From the NCBI GenBank assembly GCA_930367205.1, contig OV884011.1, positions 142,101,937-142,165,936 of the forward strand: DNA of 64,000 nt, given 5' to 3'. The notes beneath the pieces are model-generated. The model saw only the letters and a program-made list of their open reading frames with translations. It was not told the DNA's origin and did no database searches. Below, piece after piece: positions 35,879-45,908 of the stretch. Numbering within the stretch: the stretch's first letter is position 1; each line of letters opens with the position of its first letter. The stretch comes from Acanthosoma haemorrhoidale (lineage: Eukaryota > Arthropoda > Insecta > Hemiptera > Acanthosomatidae). Position numbers and translations under genes: made by a program.

Positions 35879-37498
35879 TCTATTAAGTTCCGAGTGATAA
35901 ATCCATATAACAGAATTTGATACAATAATGAATCTATAAAATAATTATTTTATTTATACTTATTAATTATAACTATTTACAATAGCCAGGTTTTTCTATT
36001 GTTTTTTACGTAAACATTGTGGTTCCTTTCTAACAGAAGTTGGACAATTCAATTTCTGGAAAACAACATTCATGAAGTTTTCAAGGAACTTCAAGAATGA
36101 GAGATAAGGCCTAAAGTTTGTACTGTCTTTCTATATACGTTGAAATAACAGTTCACATTATTTTTTTTTTAGTATTATCATAGGTTTGGTCAGGAACTTA
36201 ATAATATGTTTTGTTAGACATCTGCATGTCTGCATGTTGATAATATGATATGTTGAAGTTTATCATTTCATATGCTACATACAAAGGCAATTTTATTAAA
36301 TGTGCTTTTCAATTCAATTTATCAAGAAGTTGCATCTTCAAGTAGTGTCTTCCACGATTCAAATGCCTGGCTACTTTCGTCGTTCTATTCAATTAAGCTA
36401 CGATCAATACTGGACAGGGCCTGTAAAAGTCAATGATTCCCTGGAAACGTCGAAGTGTGAATATGTTTTTTTGTGTTAATGAGTAACTCCATGATTACTT
36501 TTACTGTCCGTTGGAGGTAGGGTTCCTTCAGGGCTTACTATGTAACCCACGACTCGCTCCAAATTCATACTTACTTTTGAGCCAATTGTTGGCTGACTGG
36601 TACGTCTGAACACTTCTAGTAGATGTTTCAAGTGATCTTTGTGAAATCAGCATGCCATAAGGTAGGACAAAAAAGTAGGGTTAACCGTGGAGCAGGTTAT
36701 TCATAACCGTTGAAATATCTTCATGGATTCAAACAAACAATGTCCTCTCGACGTATAGGGGTGCGGTAATAGGCACACACCAAGTCTACCTTGAGATGAT
36801 TTTGTAGCGATAAAGATTAGTCCAATAGTCCATCATTTGTCGGACTCCATATTTATATATAAAATAAATATATTTCTAATTATATTTCCATCGCAGCCAA
36901 TCGAACTGGTTGACACCGATATATAGTTTATAAGAAATGTTTTACAATTAGGATCAATTATAGCTTTAATATAACTCCAAACTCCAGTATAATAATTATA
37001 GATTGCTCTCTAAAGTGTGCCCTTAATTAAATTAAGAATTAGGGATAATATAACATTCCAGGAACTTCTCGCTGTGATACCGTGGGGGGACTAGGGCATA
37101 AAGCAGAAACGTGCTTTCAGGGGAAAATGTGCCTATATGTATTTTTTACGATTTGTTTTGAAAATTAAGTTCACGACAGATTCCGAATACAAAATTTGAA
37201 AACTCAATAGGCTACAAAGGAGAATATGAATAGAAATTGATTTGATATGCTTAGTTTCATTCTGTAAGGACAAAGTCAAAAGTTGTATCATTTAAAAAAA
37301 TATATCATCTGCCTCCGGACGTGATTTTGCGCTTGCGCTCACACATAACATAAGGTTCGCCTATGACAAGGTTTAAACTTTACCTAAAGAGGAAATCTTT
37401 CATTGAGTAAGGCTTTTCAATGAATAGTATGACGTGTTCAACCATATATAAATTTTGAATAATTCTTAGATGTGCCATAAAATATCTGCACCACTGAC
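35879..37498. other. Intronic DNA upstream of the big intron's donor side
   Basis: AT-rich; no gene or repeat recognised. It directly adjoins the exon at 37499. Confidence 0.4.
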
Positions 37499-37620
37499 CT
37501 TTCTTGACCAGAGAATGCTTGGTACCGGATTACCGGATGCTTTGCACTCAAGTGTTATTGTCCCTCCTTTCCTTGCTGTTAGTTGTCCACTGGCCGGCGA
37601 TGTTCGTATGCTAGGTGGCA
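37499..37620 (-). CDS. Exon: first half of an Ig-like domain, klingon/lachesin/LSAMP-like adhesion protein
   Basis: On the minus strand a 122-bp exon follows the acceptor ATGCTTCCAG (ending at 37621) and ends in AAG before the donor GTCAGTGG. Its first two bases complete a codon begun in the previous exon (phase 1), then come 40 codons: PPSIRTSPASGQ, LTARKGGTITLECKASGNP and VPSILWSRK. The Cys of LECKAS and the core Trp of ILW are the B- and C-strand residues of an Ig domain; the partner Cys is in the exon at 2078-2228. The VPP-linker, TARKG and ECKASGNPVP motifs are typical of the second Ig domain of klingon/lachesin/LSAMP-like molecules of insect neurons. No earlier exon (signal peptide, first Ig domain) was recognised to the right. 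Confidence 0.9.
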
Positions 37621-37796
37621 CTGGAAGCATAGGAAACATATAATCAATTAAATACTATAGTAATAAGGATAAAATAGGGGGAGTAAATTAAAAAAAATAC
37701 ATATATATTTGTGCTGATAGCTGAAAAAGTAGGACAAAAACGAATCTTAAGGGTATTTTGTTGAAAACGTTAGGAATGTATGCTATTTATTCTTTT

Positions 37797-37886
37797 TTTG
37801 AGGACAACGTTATGATAAAATTACAATATTCCTTATTGGGCAATAAGTAATTGTGATAAATGATCTCGTTCATACCATACCAAAAG
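37797..37886 (-). mobile_element. LINE-A extreme 3' end
   Basis: About 90 bp matching the reverse complement of the LINE-A terminus (GATAAAATTACAATATTCCT, GGGCAATAAGTAATTGTGAT, CATACCATA). It is a very short insertion about 180 bp from the Ig exon's acceptor, in the same strand sense as the host gene. Confidence 0.85.
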
Positions 37887-38477
37887 TCTTGAGATTTCAC
37901 CAGTGTTTGGATAAATATTAAATATATCATACCACCAAACATTATATTGTCATAAATTTCAAGGCCAACCGGATGAAATTAATAAGCTTTAGTGTTTAGC
38001 CTTATTCACATACTCATCTTAAAATTTAGCCATACCCAGTAGTACCGAAAGATAAAGCTCATGTCTTACTTGTATACTCATTTTTAAAATTTCAAAATTA
38101 AAGGAGTGTGGCAAACTGTTGAAACCAAATTTTAACTTTGTTAACTATATGTTAGCTAAATTTTAACTATATATATACATCAATATCGTTACACCCTAGC
38201 CGAGGCTATGACGTTTCTTTGCAGAAACCGAATAAACGATATAACTTAGATTAATTATTACATTCCACTAATGTGTACACTTCATACAACCTTTCTGTTG
38301 TTATATCTTAACTAAATTATGTGAAACTGATGATTGGATCACGTTTAAGGGCTGATTGAATTCTTGTTTTAAACTAAAGATTTTCTTGAGCATACACAAC
38401 ATTTCGAGCTAAGAACATTTGCATAGTGAATAATACTTTAATGAAAATCCATACATGTTGGATAGATAAATGTCGAA
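37887..38477. other. Non-coding DNA, probably intron
   Basis: AT-rich; nothing recognised. Confidence 0.4.
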
Positions 38478-38894
38478 ATGAAAAGTAGTTTCTTCATACT
38501 TTGGGTCTATTTGAGCAGAATAAAGAAAATATGTCGGGGCGGAAGTGGGCTCTGGAATAGCGGGGCGAGCTGGGGAATACCTGAACGTCACCTTACACCT
38601 CAGTTATTCCACAGGCGAGAGAGCAACCTGGACCTGCAGACGTTGATAAAATTTAATAAGATGGGCCCCGGCCTGCGAACTATGCGGCCAATATACCGTC
38701 CCTGTTTTTACCCTCGAATAGTTTTAGACGCCTCTATCGAAGGAATCCGTTCAGTTATTGATAGGGCCGATGTGGAGACAATGCCTGTAGCGCCCTGTCG
38801 GGTGTTTTATGGGGTCTTGAGGCGGACAAAGCCTGGCAGGGTCTTAGCTTACTGCATCTTATCCAACGCCCCAAGTTTTAATTGGCATAGTTAG
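38478..38894 (+). CDS. Unassigned 138-codon open frame in a GC-rich island
   Basis: An ATG-initiated frame of 138 codons sits in a block (about 38530-38880) clearly GC-richer than its flanks. The N-terminus is hydrophobic (SSFFILWVYL), then come GGSGLWNSGASWGIPERH, RRESNLDLQTL, PIYRPCFYPRIVLDAS and RVLAYCILSNAPSFNW. I recognise no family. No TATA box, splice sites or polyadenylation signal in sensible places were found. Compositional contrast suggests inserted sequence or an old repeat as readily as a gene. Confidence 0.25.
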   Translation: MKSSFFILWVYLSRIKKICRGGSGLWNSGASWGIPERHLTPQLFHRRESNLDLQTLIKFNKMGPGLRTMRPIYRPCFYPRIVLDASIEGIRSVIDRADVETMPVAPCRVFYGVLRRTKPGRVLAYCILSNAPSFNWHS

Positions 38895-41799
38895 GCAGGA
38901 AATTAGGACGTGATAACGAATCATCGCTATACAGCAAAGGAGCTGCTGATGGAGCACTGTTACCTTTTTGGATGGAGTATGTTGCAAAAACAAACTGCAC
39001 TTCTGTAGCTGTAAGTAATAAACATCAAAGTTCAGTTGTCATAGTTGTGAATCTATTAATAAAGATTAAAACATGATGGATAATTTAAGGAATATCGTAA
39101 AGTAAAGAAAATAATATAATTGTTTTATATTGTGTTAAAGTGTCTAGCCCACAGTCACGTATACGAGATAATATATGATGGCCACAGTAATGATATTTTA
39201 AGGTAAACTAAATTTATTTAACAGAAGGTTAAATCTGTAATCTGTTGGGGTCACCTGACGGTAGTAGGTATAAGGTTTTTTCACTGTGCGAGCTCTGCTG
39301 CTTAGCTTAGGGGCTTGGTTCAGAGTTAGCTCAGACCTTGCAGAAGTCACACATTTCCTCTCAGTGCAAGTTAGACTTTATTTAACAGTGGGTTTCAGAC
39401 ATCATTAGCGTCTAATCCACCTTATCATGCTTTTTTTAATTATTACTTATTGGCATAGTTTATATTACATTGTAAAAGTGGACTAAATTATTATTTAGCA
39501 ATAAATGGATCCCCTAAAGAAGATTTTCTCTTTATTTTTAGTAATCTAAAGGGTATTACTGCCCTAATGTATTGTCATGCAGTAAGGCTGAATACAATGT
39601 GAGAACATCCACTCAATAAATTAAAAGATTGCAATTAAAAATTAATTTATTATCCAATATGTGTTTCAATGCCAAGTTCGTACCTCTGATATGGTAGGAA
39701 TGAGATTATTAATCGAATGATTAAGGTGTATGGGCGTAAAGGAAGTATTTTTAACGTACTAATCACTCAGCGAGAAAGGTAGAGTTGGATGGAAAGGTAG
39801 AGCGAAGTTTGGAGATCTCTTGAATAAGGAGGTTGTGAGTTAGATGCTTGCCTAGTGCCAACTGTGCTACTTTCCGGGAAATACACGGGAAAAAAATAGA
39901 TTCTAAATTCACAAGCAATTTTTGGTTTAATATTCTGATCATTTCCCTACGGTTGAAAACACATTTTGTCTTTACTAAAGTAATCAATGTAAGTGGAGGC
40001 TCAAACTTGATATCTGGAATCTATCGATATCTTTACTTTGCATTTTACCAATTTCGTTTAGAAAGATATCTTTTTAATGAATAAAAATTATAAAATTTTA
40101 GCCAATAAAGCAAAAAAAAAATTATGTCATAGAGAGAAAACAAGAGACAATGGACTCGTGGATCAACCAGTCCATAAATTATAGTTCTCGAAGCTCATCA
40201 TACTTTGGGACGACGTGATTAGGGTTGTGTTTTCCACTTATTATTATTACTAACAATGTATTTGAAATCACGATTAAATACTGGTTGAGGCTTTCTGTAG
40301 ACAAATTCACTTTTTAATGAATACCTACACCTGTTTCTGAATAGTTGAAAATTCGAGTATTACTAAAATATATTACACAAAACCAGTTAAATAAATAGGT
40401 GTAAATTTATTATTATGTATAGCCCTTGATCATCTTTTCACCTATTTTTTTTCTCCAAAGACGTAGCAAGAAGAGGAGTTATATATTCTTCCAAAAATAT
40501 CCCAAGTGAACAAATTTTCTTTAAAAAAGGCCGCTTAGGCACAGAACGCAAAAAGATTCACTTTATTATTTTATTAACACAATCGACAAATTAATAAAAC
40601 AATTAGAATCTTTTATTTAACACATTCAGAATTCAAATCAATTAGAATTTGTAAATTTAATATTCGAAATCAATCTTTTTTTCTTTAAGTGGTATAACTA
40701 ACACTGGTATAACATTAGGTGGTTCACAGAATTACCAATTGGTTTATCAATCACTGTTGGTGGTAATTATAGAACTTATTACATAGATAGCTTATCGTAG
40801 CTTACAGTAACTATTAGATATCTTATCGCCACTTTGGATTCGAAACACTACAGTTCCGATTTTAATACTTAATTTACTGATCTAATAATTTTTTAGAGTT
40901 TTCTTGTTTTTATTTTCCATCAATGCTTTTAACAGTGGTATCTGCATGTCTCCGTCATTTGATCTTAGTGAACATCTTATACAAGCTAGAAATATAGAAG
41001 TCCACACAGATGTTATATAAAGACATTTGGAAGTCATAAAAAATATAGCGATCATTATAAAATATGATTTAGTTAACATATTTAATTAATCATTTAACTT
41101 TACATAAAAAAAATGTACAATAGAATGGATTCATTTTCGAAGGGTCAGTCATATTTTTACCAAAATAAAGATATCGATTTTTTTTTTTTCTTGTATGCCT
41201 TGGAAGTCCAATACATATTCTAACAAGAGAAAGGAAGTAATCCAACTACTGCTTCAGGGTAAAACCACCAATTGATTTTAAGTTTATATGTAAGAACGGC
41301 AGAAGTTCAACTTTTTGAAACTGCCAAAACTAGCAGGGTACAAAGTAAAGATTAGAAATAAAAATAATCTTCTTTATTTATCGTTTACGTTTACTGATAG
41401 TTGCTAACTAGAACAAAGTATTCTCATGTATGTTAAAGTTTGTATCTTTAATAAGTAGTAAAATAGTCCGTTGAACAGCACGTTTTTGAGTACTATTCGC
41501 ACAGGTTTTATACTGCTCATATTTTTAAGACAAGTCAGCGGGAGTGATTTCCTTATGCGTACTGACCTAGGGGCAGTGAAGGTGGGTTCGAAATTATTAC
41601 ATCTTATCAGAGGGGTGAATTTTCTAGGAGCTGGATTTAAGGAGAAAGATGGTCGGTCATTGGCATCTTCTTTGGAAACATCTATAAATAATAATAATAA
41701 CAAAACTAAAACGAATGCTTCAGAATGTTTTTGTTATCAAATTTTTCAGACTTATATGTTGTGGTAACTGTTCCCTTATTAGATATGGGATTACAATAA
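38895..41799. other. Gene-poor DNA, nothing recognised
   Basis: AT-rich throughout. Open frames of 65-99 codons at 39763-39987, 39848-40084, 40882-41079 and on both strands at 41404-41767 resemble no known protein; the last pair abuts the LINE-A fragment at 41800. Confidence 0.4.
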
Positions 41800-42001
41800 A
41801 CAAAGTCCTGAGAACTATAGTAAGTGCCCCTTATTATGCCAGCACCAAAACCCTTCACAATGATCTTAATATACCCTACATTCTTGAACTCATCCCTTCC
41901 AAGTTCATAAAATTCCGTAGCAACCTATCCAACCACTCTAACCCCCTAGCACATTACACTGCACCACTCATCCCTAAAACCTCTTTGGAGACTAAAACGG
42001 C
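41800..42001 (+). mobile_element. LINE-A fragment, end of ORF2
   Basis: Starts AAAGTCCTGAGAACTATAGT and covers the codons for the VSAPYYASTKTLHNDLNIPY and LELIPSKFIKFRSNLSNH segments to the end of ORF2, where it stops abruptly at ACTAAAACGGCA. The 3' UTR resumes at 42331 beyond an inserted 329-bp sequence. Confidence 0.88.
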
Positions 42002-42330
42002 ACCTTCTATAGAATGTAGAGATGCTACAGGAGATATAAAATGTGAAATGTGAATAGATTCCCTGAGAATCTATAATGAATAATAATTTTGTCATTTTTA
42101 AGGGGATTGGATGAAAAATAAAAGTCTTTTTGAAGAAGTCAAGTATAATGTTTATATATTAATATACTTGTATTAAGTTATATAATTTTATACGGACTCA
42201 GACTTTCCATATAATATATAAAGCAAATATAAAACTGCAAAGTGAATAGATTCGACTGAGAATCTATAATTGAAATCGTTGTAAAATTGTTTAAGGGGAT
42301 AGGAAAAAATAAATAAATAAAAATAAAAAG
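42002..42330. repeat. Unidentified 329-bp insertion in LINE-A with paired hairpin repeats
   Basis: Between two LINE-A parts lies unrelated AT-rich DNA. It contains two direct repeats of about 75 bp (about 42046-42120 and 42240-42318) that share GTGAATAGATTC, GAGAATCTATAAT and TTTAAGGGGAT. Each starts with a perfect 8-bp hairpin (ATAGATTC/GAATCTAT; 42054-42074 and 42246-42267) and ends in an A-rich tail (…AAATAAATAAATAAAAATAA). It looks like one or two copies of a small A-tailed element; family unknown. Confidence 0.6.
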
Positions 42331-42537
42331 GAGGAGCTTGGGGTACTTCCCAAAATTCCGCTTCCTCTTTCGCATGCGAGGAAGGTGACAACCACTTGGC
42401 CTTGGGGACTTGGCCTGTTTGTAGATATTTTATGAATGAGATAGTGAATGAAAATTGTAAATATGGTATGAATGAGATCATTTATCACAATTACTTATTT
42501 TCCAGTAAGGCAGATTGTAATTTTTTCATAATAAAGT
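42331..42537 (+). mobile_element. LINE-A 3' UTR end, resumed after insertion
   Basis: Begins in the GC-rich 3' UTR block (GGTACTTCCCAAAATTCCGC, CTTTCGCATGCGAGGAAGGT) and ends GCAGATTGTAATTTTTTCAT AATAAAG. Together with 41800-42001 it forms one LINE-A copy lacking about 100-170 bp around the insertion site. Confidence 0.88.
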
Positions 42538-45500
42538 TGTTTTATACATTTTCCTAAAATTGCGATGACCGGACAAATGCCCTTTTTACATGAACCCGAA
42601 TAGTTTTGAATATGCTGCAAATCAGCTATAATTACAAAACCAAACATAAGTTTCAATATTCTTACAAACCGTTATATTTGTCATTTACAGCGTATTAAAA
42701 GCGATAGTACAACCAGTGTTGTTTTTTTTCAGAGGCATGATATTTTTTATGTCAGTTCCGTTTTATGACCATTATTGCTATTATATTAATGAATGACATT
42801 GCGAACACTATTATATTTAATGAAGGGTCGTTAATAATGCCTTAGTAATTTCCTATAATATTCTTTTTGTTATGTAATGGAGGAACTTCATTCCCAATTA
42901 ACGGTATTTATCATAACTTGGGAATTTATTGGACTAACATACCAAAACCTCATTAAGATTGTTTTCGCATCCGTAAGTTGTGTAATGCACTGCACCTGAA
43001 TTATATTGTATTCATTTTTAGGTAGAGGTCCATAGATTAAATGGACACTATTCCCCCTGAGTAAAGAATACTTCCAGCGTTGCTTGCTTTCAATTCCTAT
43101 GCATATTACAGGGAGAGCGTCCATCGAAATGAAGGGTGCAAACGATATTTTATCGTACACCGAGGCCAAGTTAAGGAAGACGGGTGTAGTCTCTGGGCCA
43201 TCCCAATCTGGCCTTAAACATAACGTACAGCTAAGGGAGCGGGCGATATGAAGCTCTGTTTGATTTAAAACAACCAAGATTAAAAGTTTGACCATCCTCT
43301 ATGATTACAAACTACTTTCTTTTCCGGAATTTATGGCTCTTTTTTTACTCGTCGGAGTAAAGCGACCTTCATACCAGTGAATAAAGTTTCGACAAAATAT
43401 AGAATTTCTAACAACTCTTGTTTCCTGCGCTGTAAAGTGTAAATTATAATAATATATAATATTGCGTAAATTGTCAACTTTATAAACAAATGGAGAAAAA
43501 TGTAACTAAATTTTTAATTGTATATGTAATATTTTTTAACGCATATGTAACAACAAGGTGATTCCTTACTAAAGGAAATAAGAATAATCTAATCAGTAAA
43601 TCACCCTACTAAAACTAAACATAAACAAAAATTATAATATTTCACTTAATATGTGTAAGTCACTTTCGTTTGGACTGCTGCTACTTGCAGTATTGGTGTT
43701 ATTTATCTTGGTGTTATCTCCGATTCATGAATATTTTCCAATACGTCTTTAGAACAGCTAAATTTTTTTTAGGTGGGGGTCTGGCATATGAGCTCATCTA
43801 CTGTTGCAAAATGAGTACTCGTATGCATACATATATTAAAATCTGAAGTAAATTAATATATGATGAAATTATGTTTCAAGGATTCACACTTTTATTTCAT
43901 AATTCTGAAATATGATAGCTAATGTCAAAAATAAATAAATTCTTAAATGTTGTTAATCGCTACTCTAAACGTTGTTAAATAATGTGTATCGCAAAATCTT
44001 AAGGCAAAAGAACATTGAGCAACTAACCGTAAATATTGCTGATAGAGTAAGTATTAAAAATTTTGATATTTGAATTACATTCGGCGGTACTAGTGGGTCC
44101 TATGGCTGCAAGTAGTCGTTCATTTGTCCATCACTAAAATGTTAATATAATCAAATAATAAGAGAAGTTACTAGCCCTCTCGGCTAGTTTTTAACCTGGA
44201 AGATTTACCAGGAGCTAGAGGAATATGTACCAAGATTCAACCGAATCGTCATCAAAAAAACAGAGGTCAATTAATTTTTTTTTTTTTTTCATATCCCCTT
44301 GTTACTAAATTAATATATGTTACAAAATATAGATTCTACAAATGAATCTATTAACAATTGCTTTATTAAATTTCCCGTAGCTTGGCTACATTTTATACAA
44401 ATGAGCGGCGTTTGCGGTCAATTAATTAATTTTTAGTGTAACAGTTATATAGAAATGTTTCATAACCAACGAGGAAAAAAAAACATTTATTGATGTGGTG
44501 TTGTTTGTAATGGATATATTTAATTATCACAGAGAATCTGGTATCCGTGATGGAATGAGCGATTGAAGGAGGTATTAAGAGTGAGGAATAAACGGTGGTT
44601 TTGAATTTGGGAGATTATATGTATGGTAGGGATTTAGTGGGTAGGACTTGGTAGAGACCTCTAGGAAGTATTGGAAGTCTGGTCAAAGTGACCTACTCTA
44701 ACTCGGTATAGCATTAGTTTCTCGGGATCTCGAAGATAAATTGGAGGGAACAGTTCATAAGAGGTCTAAATTAAAAATTTCTCTGATTAGTAAACATTGA
44801 ACCTGACGGTTTTATTCTGTATCGTTGGTTAATATGAGGTGTATTTCTATGTAACAGGGGTTTCACTAATTATTAACAAAGATAGTGGTTTTCATAAGCT
44901 CCTAGTCTATGCAGGGTGCATCCAGCTCCTTTTATTGAGTGAGGCGAAAACTTTCCACTATAAACAAAAAGGCGACGAAGCCGTGGTCAGGAGAGGTCCT
45001 GATGATGTGGACGGGAGGCTTATGGACACTGGCCAAACAGACAGACTAACCAGCTGGGTCAATCCTAAACACACCCGATTACATCCGTAGTAGTTTTGTC
45101 TGTAGGTATACCTCCACAATAACCCGTTCACCCCTATGGTGGTGAAAAACACCATTGTGAAATGAAGAGAAACATGTTAAAGAATTGCTAAGCTAACTAG
45201 AAACCTCCTTAATCGAAATATGGAACAATAGTATTTAATGGGGTACCTGCCTATATGCGTATTTCACGGCAGTGGCTGTAAAAATGATTGATTTGAAATG
45301 AAAGGTATTTAAAACAAATCCAAACTAGGAGGTGCAAAAAAACAAAAAAAATGTCAAATTTAAACCGTTATTAACCGAAACACTGGGAGTCGCTATTAAA
45401 AATCGCAACTGGAAAGCTATTTTTCTCATAGATAAGTATACATTAACAACGGTAATGCTGCTTTCGACTGTACGCTAGCTATATTTTCATTTTAACTTAT
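42538..45500. other. Gene-poor DNA with one unassigned minus-strand ORF
   Basis: The minus-strand frame at 42888-43295 (135 codons, ATG start) includes HIARSLSCTLCLRPDWDGPE and ICIGIESKQRWKYSLLRG; no family is recognised and no gene signals support it. A third copy of the ATAGATTC/GAATCTAT hairpin occurs at 44329-44351. A T-run lies at about 44275-44290. Confidence 0.35.
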
Positions 45501-45600
45501 AAGCTTCAAGCCTCACCAAAGTATATTTTTATTGACATAACATCTTTCGTAGCCTACGTTTTCAGGCATCATCAGGACTACAATTTAAAACAAAATATAA
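45500..45600 (-). mobile_element. Possible retroelement tail with CTGATGATG motif
   Basis: On the minus strand the order is CTGATGATGCCTGAAAACGT, AGGCTACGAAAG, then ATGTTATGTCAATAAAAATA. A short GCCT…AGGC stem between CTGATGA and CGAAA, followed by AATAAA, is a layout often seen near the ends of Penelope-like and some other retroelements. No coding part was found, so the assignment is tentative. A looser relative of the motif lies on the minus strand at about 46812-46862. Confidence 0.3.
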
Positions 45601-45802
45601 AAGTTGTTACACTTTTTTTTATCGCTTTTCCATTATTTTTAATTGTAAAATTAAATCGCATGCATTCTATTTATTTTATTATATTATAATTGTTTCTAAA
45701 CACTTTACTTTATAAATGTTATTTTCTAAAATATAAAAATATCTACGTAAAATGATTATTAAATATATTTTAATCGTTGAAAATAGTTCAATTATTCCAT
45801 AG

Positions 45803-45908
45803 GTTTTTTTTTTCCCCTCTTAGCTCTCTAATTATAAGATTAAGAATGAGGGAAAAATAAAGGAATATTTGGGTTGACCGGATCCTTGTACTAGGAGTAC
45901 CTGCTTAA
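45803..45908 (-). mobile_element. LINE-B 3' end
   Basis: T-run (poly-A in minus sense), then CTTAGCTCTCTAATTATAAG, AAAATAAAGGAATATTTGGG and GATCCTTGTACTAGGAGTAC. This is the reverse complement of the LINE-B tail at 17597-17719, and nearly identical to it. Confidence 0.85.

Larger units (their letters stand above)
2229..37498 (-). other. About 35.3-kb intron within the Ig domain
   Basis: The donor (GTCAGTGG reading down from 37498) and the acceptor (…TTTACAG ending at 2229) bracket an intron between codons (phase 0). Joining the flanking exons gives one continuous Ig domain, which is the main evidence that nothing coding for this gene lies between. The interval holds LINE-A and LINE-B fragments in both orientations, a Tc1 remnant, a probable solo LTR and SINE-like heads, all listed separately. 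That two real exons fit so well across such a distance makes the inference strong; a skipped alternative exon inside cannot be excluded. Confidence 0.8.

Noticed and set aside
41404..41767. Opposite-strand frames of 98-99 codons next to a LINE-A fragment
   Set aside because: Neither strand gives a recognisable protein, and mutual overlap suggests chance or an unidentified repeat.
45546..45592. Active hammerhead ribozyme
   Set aside because: CTGATGA and GAAA are present, but unpaired bases between stem and core break the required geometry, and no proper stems I and III were found.
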